A DNA stretch of 18,129 nt, taken from positions 1 to 18,129 of the forward strand of contig URUQ01000011.1 of NCBI GenBank assembly GCA_900551145.1, in the 5' to 3' direction. The notes beneath the pieces were generated by a model. It worked only from the letters and a program-made list of their open reading frames with translations, ran no database searches and was not told the origin of the DNA. The position numbers and the translations under genes were made by a program. The DNA is from an uncultured Eubacteriales bacterium. GTDB lineage: Bacteria; Bacillota; Clostridia; Christensenellales; CAG-917. Positions 14,849 to 18,129 of the stretch are shown piece after piece. Position 1 is the stretch's first letter, and the number at the start of each line of letters is the position of its first letter.

Positions 14849-15808
14849 TTATTCCATTCCCGCCAATTCCACAATCTTTCTAAGTCGGTGATTGAGGCAA
14901 CTCTTGCTCACGCCAAGGATATCGGCAAGTTCTTGAAGCGTCGCTTCGGGATGCTCCGCACGTGCTTGAGCCGTCTCTTTGAGCGACGGGGCAAGACTGT
15001 CGAATTCGTCTCTGTTTTTCAGTTCTCCGATTGCAAGCAAGTGTTTGCTTGCGGCGGCAAAAGTCTTGTCAAGGTTTGCAGTCTCGCAGATTATCGCGCG
15101 GTTGAGACTGTTTGCCGTTTCTCTCTCGTCTATGATTGATTGAAGTTTCAGCACACTGTCCACGAGGTCGAGTTTGGCAAGGATTTTGACGATTTCGTCC
15201 TTGTCCTTGACGTAGAGCAGTTTATGCTCGCCCCTCTCGCTCATACGCGTGTTTATGCGAAGGTCACTCAAAAGTTCCATAACGTCGTCGGCAAAGAGGT
15301 CGTCGTCAAGTTGCAACTCGAAGTGGTATCCGTCTCTCTTTTCCGCTTGATTTGCGCCCGAGGGCACGTACACGCTTCCGCACCCCAAGAACAAGCCTTT
15401 GAAGTAGGCAAGTTTGCACTTCTCCGTGCGCACCAAGTCTTGCGGAACGCCCTCGACAAAACTCATATATTCGTCGGCGTTGACTTCCATAAGTCCGAAA
15501 TCTTGCAACGCTTGTTTGCTAAAACCGCTCGGCACTTGAAGCACGCACACTTGTGCGCCTTGTCTGACACCGCTTTTTGCCTTGTCAAAGGAAAGCTCGA
15601 AATCGGCAGGATAGATTTGTTTGAACAAATCCACTATCTTCACGCCCTCTTCGTAACTGTCCAATTGCAAGCACAAATTGAGCCTTTTCTTAACTATTTC
15701 TATGCTTCCGCACGCCTTTGAAAGCGCGCTCAAAAACGCGGTTATCTCGTCGTTAGATACGGGCAATACTCCAAGCAATTCGCTATGTGCGTCGTCTTTG
15801 AAACTCAT
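14849..15808 (-). CDS. whiA: WhiA-type DNA-binding regulator
   Basis: Conserved Gram-positive regulator, in actinobacteria a sporulation transcription factor and in Bacilli linked to cell division and chromosome segregation. From ATG at 15808 it is 319 residues. The N-terminal part carries the LAGLIDADG-like fold (about 20-225, with YFKGLFLGCGSVYVP at 135-149). The conserved NRAIICETANLDKT block (236-249) follows, then a C-terminal helix-turn-helix (about 274-312, LQELADILGVSKSCLNHRL). An in-frame ATG at 15850 lies inside the PHP gene; I chose 15808 because AAAGGAT sits just ahead and the homology begins there. The start is four bases after the PHP stop, so the pair is coupled. The rapZ and yvcK genes usual between murB and whiA are absent here. 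Confidence 0.96.
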   Translation of the reverse strand: MSFKDDAHSELLGVLPVSNDEITAFLSALSKACGSIEIVKKRLNLCLQLDSYEEGVKIVDLFKQIYPADFELSFDKAKSGVRQGAQVCVLQVPSGFSKQALQDFGLMEVNADEYMSFVEGVPQDLVRTEKCKLAYFKGLFLGCGSVYVPSGANQAEKRDGYHFELQLDDDLFADDVMELLSDLRINTRMSERGEHKLLYVKDKDEIVKILAKLDLVDSVLKLQSIIDERETANSLNRAIICETANLDKTFAAASKHLLAIGELKNRDEFDSLAPSLKETAQARAEHPEATLQELADILGVSKSCLNHRLRKIVELAGME

Positions 15809-15812
15809 ATTT

Positions 15813-16577
15813 TTATCCTTTTTTATCTCTCTTGTCTTTGAAGACGGCAACCCTTCCGTCTATTCCGAAAACTCTATCTATCGGTATGTCGTGCGCCTTG
15901 ATAAACTCGGCGGTTTTTGCAAATTTTCCTATCTTTTTCGTATCGTGTGCGTCGCTTCCCACGATGAATTTTACACCGCTATCTTTTAAGGCGTCCACCC
16001 ACTCTTCCAATGCGTCGAGGTGCTTTTCGTTGAGCTCGATATACACACCCTTCTCTCTTGCCTTGTCACAGACTCTCTTTACGTCGACGAGCGCGCGATG
16101 ATTGAGGTGCGCAATCGTATCGATAGGGAATTTGTCCATAACCGCAATATACGCCTCGGTGTTGAGCTTTATAAGTTTTTGCCTCGCCTTCTTTGAGCAA
16201 AATCCGTTCTCAAAAAGCCAACGCCTTGCATATCCGCCACGCTTTTCACCGCGAAAACCGATATACCGATGAAAGCCCACGATAAGCACGTCCGCCTCTT
16301 TTATCACGTCGTCGGGGACATCGATGTCACCGCTCGTATTGACGAGGTTTGCCTCAACGCCGTGCAACACTTTGGCTTTGCAATCGAGGTCGTTTATTTG
16401 CTTCTTTTGTTTTTGCCACTTGCGCTTCGTCAAATGAAATATCGTGCTTGAAAAACTGTGGTCGGTTATCGCGATTTGTTCAAGCCCGATCTCGTCCGCT
16501 TTTTTTGCATGCGAAAGAATAGAGCATCGCCCGTCGCTTGCAAAAGTATGAAGATGATAGTCGCAACAAAATTTCAT
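15813..16577 (-). CDS. PHP-domain phosphoesterase
   Basis: A 254-residue stand-alone PHP-superfamily metal-dependent phosphoesterase, similar to histidinol-phosphatase or YcdX-like proteins. The metal-ligand motifs are all present: DYHLHT (His8, His10), ITDH (Asp39, His40), GVEAN (Glu75), FHRY (His103), AHLNH (157-160) and GSDAHD (Asp209, His211). Substrate is unknown; the location next to whiA is typical of Clostridia and argues against a histidine-biosynthesis role, and no his gene is near. Its own promoter (16626-16654) gives a leader of roughly 40 bases, and a weak GAGTGAG precedes the ATG. It is coupled to whiA, whose ribosome site overlaps its stop codon. Confidence 0.9.
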   Translation of the reverse strand: MKFCCDYHLHTFASDGRCSILSHAKKADEIGLEQIAITDHSFSSTIFHLTKRKWQKQKKQINDLDCKAKVLHGVEANLVNTSGDIDVPDDVIKEADVLIVGFHRYIGFRGEKRGGYARRWLFENGFCSKKARQKLIKLNTEAYIAVMDKFPIDTIAHLNHRALVDVKRVCDKAREKGVYIELNEKHLDALEEWVDALKDSGVKFIVGSDAHDTKKIGKFAKTAEFIKAHDIPIDRVFGIDGRVAVFKDKRDKKG

Positions 16578-16625
16578 AACTCACTCACGTACGCATAGGC
16601 GCGCACACCCACGCTATACTGAATT

Positions 16626-16654
16626 ATTGTATATTAAATTATAAAATTTTTCAA
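16626..16654 (-). promoter_or_regulatory. Sigma-A type promoter of the PHP-whiA operon
   Basis: On the minus strand TTGAAA (-35; plus coordinates 16649-16654) and TACAAT (-10; 16626-16631) are separated by exactly 17 bases, one mismatch each from TTGACA and TATAAT. Transcription would start near 16619, about 40 bases before the PHP start. The spacer is AT-rich, as is common for strong promoters in low-GC bacteria. It lies in the 134-base gap after murB, so PHP, whiA and perhaps dnaE need not depend on murB transcription. Confidence 0.82.
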
Positions 16655-16711
16655 CACATACTCGTTATTTTCCTCACACAATTTGAAAACGATGTAAAAT
16701 TTTGCAAAATA

Positions 16712-17599
16712 TCATTTAATCAGGACAAATTCCTCTTCGAGCAAAACGCCCGCGTTTTCGTACACTCTCTTTTTGCAAAGCTCGACGAGATATAGATAAT
16801 CTTCCGCACTCGCACCGCCCTCGTTGACTATGAAATTGGCGTGCTTTTCGCTTATCCGTGCACCGCCTCTTTTTTCACCTTTGAGAGCGCAGTTTTCAAT
16901 GAGTTTTCCGCTTGCTTCGCTCCCGTTTTTGAACACACTTCCCAAAGAGGGCAAATTCGGTTGTTTCTTACGCCTAAACGAGATATACCTCTTTGCATCG
17001 TTTATAGACTTTTCCGCAGACTTTTCGTCAAGTTTCAACTCCGCGTCGAGCACTATCCCGTTCACCCCTCGTCTATATGCAAAACTCAAATCTTCGGCGT
17101 TTATCTCTTGCACGACGATTTTGCTTTTATTCACACAATCAAGGTTTAATACACGCATTTTGTGTATATAATCACCGATTTGTGTGCCGAATGCCCCTGC
17201 GTTCATCTTTACCGCACCGCCGATAGAGCAAGGCACTCCGCTCAAAAACTCAAGCCCTCCGAGCCCTCTTTTTCGTCCCTCGCTTATCACTTTGCTTATA
17301 GGCGTACCGCATCGGCAAACGGCAAAATTGCCGTCTGTTTTCACTCCGTCAAGTGCTCTTGTGCTTATCAAAACGCTGCTGCAAATCCCGTCGGATATAA
17401 GTGTATTCGAGCCTTTTCCGAGCATAGAAAAGTCTATATTTTCATCGCTTAAAGCGTGTACGATTTCAATCAATTTTCCCGTGCTTTCAGGCTCGAAAAC
17501 CCACGCCTTTCCCCCGCCTCTGAACGTCGATATTTGCTTTGCATCCGCAAGATATAATTTGCAATCAGTTTGCGTTGCTATATATTTTTTTAAGTCCAT
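16712..17599 (-). CDS. murB: UDP-N-acetylenolpyruvoylglucosamine reductase
   Basis: Second committed step of peptidoglycan precursor synthesis: NADPH-dependent reduction of UDP-GlcNAc-enolpyruvate to UDP-MurNAc, with FAD. The 295 residues fit the shorter MurB type of Gram-positives. FAD-binding motifs are LGKGSNTLISD (60-70) and GVPCSIGGAVKMNAGA (121-136, Cys124 where Gly is usual). Active-site candidates are the YRRG segment (175-178), Ser221 in GSVFKNG and the glutamates of LLEEEF (287-291). No convincing Shine-Dalgarno precedes the ATG, and a strong terminator hairpin ends only about 37 bases upstream, so the promoter must be very close to, or overlap, that hairpin. TTGCGG inside the stem followed by TATATA is one weak possibility. 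Confidence 0.96.
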   Translation of the reverse strand: MDLKKYIATQTDCKLYLADAKQISTFRGGGKAWVFEPESTGKLIEIVHALSDENIDFSMLGKGSNTLISDGICSSVLISTRALDGVKTDGNFAVCRCGTPISKVISEGRKRGLGGLEFLSGVPCSIGGAVKMNAGAFGTQIGDYIHKMRVLNLDCVNKSKIVVQEINAEDLSFAYRRGVNGIVLDAELKLDEKSAEKSINDAKRYISFRRKKQPNLPSLGSVFKNGSEASGKLIENCALKGEKRGGARISEKHANFIVNEGGASAEDYLYLVELCKKRVYENAGVLLEEEFVLIK

Positions 17600-17626
17600 A
17601 TAATAGTATATGCCATTGTTTTTCCA

Positions 17627-17667
17627 TATATAAAAATTACCCTATCCGCAAAATGCGGATAGGGTAA
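17627..17667 (-). terminator. Strong intrinsic terminator upstream of murB
   Basis: A perfect 14-bp stem (17637-17650 with 17654-17667, containing CCTATCCGCA and its complement) closes a 3-nt loop. On the minus strand it runs directly into TTTTTATATAT, a canonical U-tract, so it ends a leftward transcript entering from the right: either a gene beyond 18129 or something crossing the structured repeat. The plus-strand tail (TAATAATTTTAT) is poorer. It isolates murB from upstream transcription. Confidence 0.85.
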
Positions 17668-17748
17668 TAATAATTTTATAAAATAAAACTTCCCCCTTCC
17701 TCTAAGTCCACACTCTATTATATGTCACACTTATTAACGGAATGTGCC

Positions 17749-18129
17749 TATTCGGAGTTGGAGGTGCAAGGCGCCGACCGCACCGAGCGCCAAGCTTGCG
17801 TCACACACAAGGCTTTTAGCCACAATTGTCACTTGTGTCAATTGTTTGCTTTTTGCCTTGGTGCTCCTTTTCCCTTCACACAAAAGACTGCGCTTTCATC
17901 TTATATATCACGCTTTCGTTCGCTTGTCTTTTGTGTGTGGAAGCCTTGTGGGTGCAGTACAAGTGAGCCGATAAGTGTTGTTCTTTTTATCGGCGAACGA
18001 GTGGCATAATGAGTAAACGATACTCGTCTATGCGCGTGCCGAGTGTTGCCCCTCTTGCGAACGATGTTTGTTCTAGTAGAAAAATGACATAAATTTGAGC
18101 AATAGGGGAAAGCCCGAAGGGAAGGGGTG
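17749..18129 (+). repeat. Structured intergenic repeat, copy 2 (continues past the window)
   Basis: Second copy of the repeat at 14581-14821, in the same orientation. It matches at the hairpin CGAGCGCCAAGCTTG (17784-17798), the gap-free 96-base core (17957-18052) and AATAGGGGAAA (18101-18111). Between hairpin and core it carries about 158 extra bases (17799-17956), where copy 1 has seven. That insert is itself closed by CACAAGGCTT/AAGCCTTGTG (17806-17815 with 17941-17950) and contains a perfect 12-bp stem, CACACAAAAGAC/GTCTTTTGTGTG (17877-17888 with 17926-17937), and ACAATTG/CAATTGT (17822-17845). The 3' boundary is not seen. No gene is recognisable between 17600 and the window end. Confidence 0.8.

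Noticed and set aside
15809..15850. Earlier in-frame ATG for whiA inside the PHP gene
   Set aside because: The ATG at 15808 has a well-placed AAAGGAT site and begins the conserved N-terminus; the extra 14 residues are polar and lie over the PHP C-terminus.
17722..18009. 95-codon plus-strand ORF in repeat copy 2
   Set aside because: It covers the insertion and the core, and copy 1 has no equivalent because the insertion is absent; composition follows the palindromes.

Overview
The window looks like a chromosomal segment from a low-to-mid GC member of the Bacillota, most likely an uncultured Clostridia lineage. The reasons are the gene order murB / PHP phosphatase / whiA / dnaE / pfkA, the purine-rich Shine-Dalgarno sites (AAAGGAT, AAGGAG), a lipoprotein signal and a classic sigma-A promoter. 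The order is an established Clostridia/Bacilli neighbourhood; the finer placement is inference. No tRNA, rRNA, CRISPR array, transposase or phage gene is visible.

Layout: one rightward gene at the left edge (YitT-type membrane protein, 136-1311) converges on a long leftward run of thirteen genes filling 1399-17599. They meet at a bidirectional terminator (1342-1369). In transcription order (right to left) the leftward genes are murB; a PHP phosphoesterase and whiA, coupled and driven by a clear promoter at 16626-16654; dnaE; ATP-type pfkA; a PPi-type phosphofructokinase; an HSL-like esterase overlapping rlmD; a lipoprotein alpha/beta hydrolase nearly touching galM; a hexapeptide O-acetyltransferase; a HAD phosphatase; and an MmcQ/YjbR protein. 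The content is housekeeping: cell wall, division and sporulation control, replication, glycolysis, rRNA modification and sugar metabolism.

The unusual material lies between genes. (1) Two copies of a structured repeat (14581-14821 and 17749 to beyond 18129) share a gap-free 96-nt core, 89/96 identical. Four of the seven differences form two compensatory base-pair changes and a fifth converts a C-G pair to T.G; the only ORF through one copy is stopped in the other. This suggests selection on RNA or DNA structure rather than protein. (2) Two arrays of 15-nt palindromes (6-bp stem, 3-nt loop) lie at an almost fixed 22-nt period, separated by an invariant GTGATAT. Stem sequences change from unit to unit while the palindrome is kept. 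Both arrays end in the same terminal hairpin and a TGGAATATTCCA palindrome, and they lie in opposite orientations (2446-2549 and 10598-10719). (3) The 408-bp dnaE-pfkA gap also holds about 240 nt packed with hairpins, including a roughly 28-bp imperfect stem at 10893-10960. In both structured repeat copies and in this long stem, the G.T pairs are tolerable only on the + strand, opposite to the surrounding genes.

These intergenic elements are the candidates for an undescribed system. Their function cannot be read from this sequence alone.
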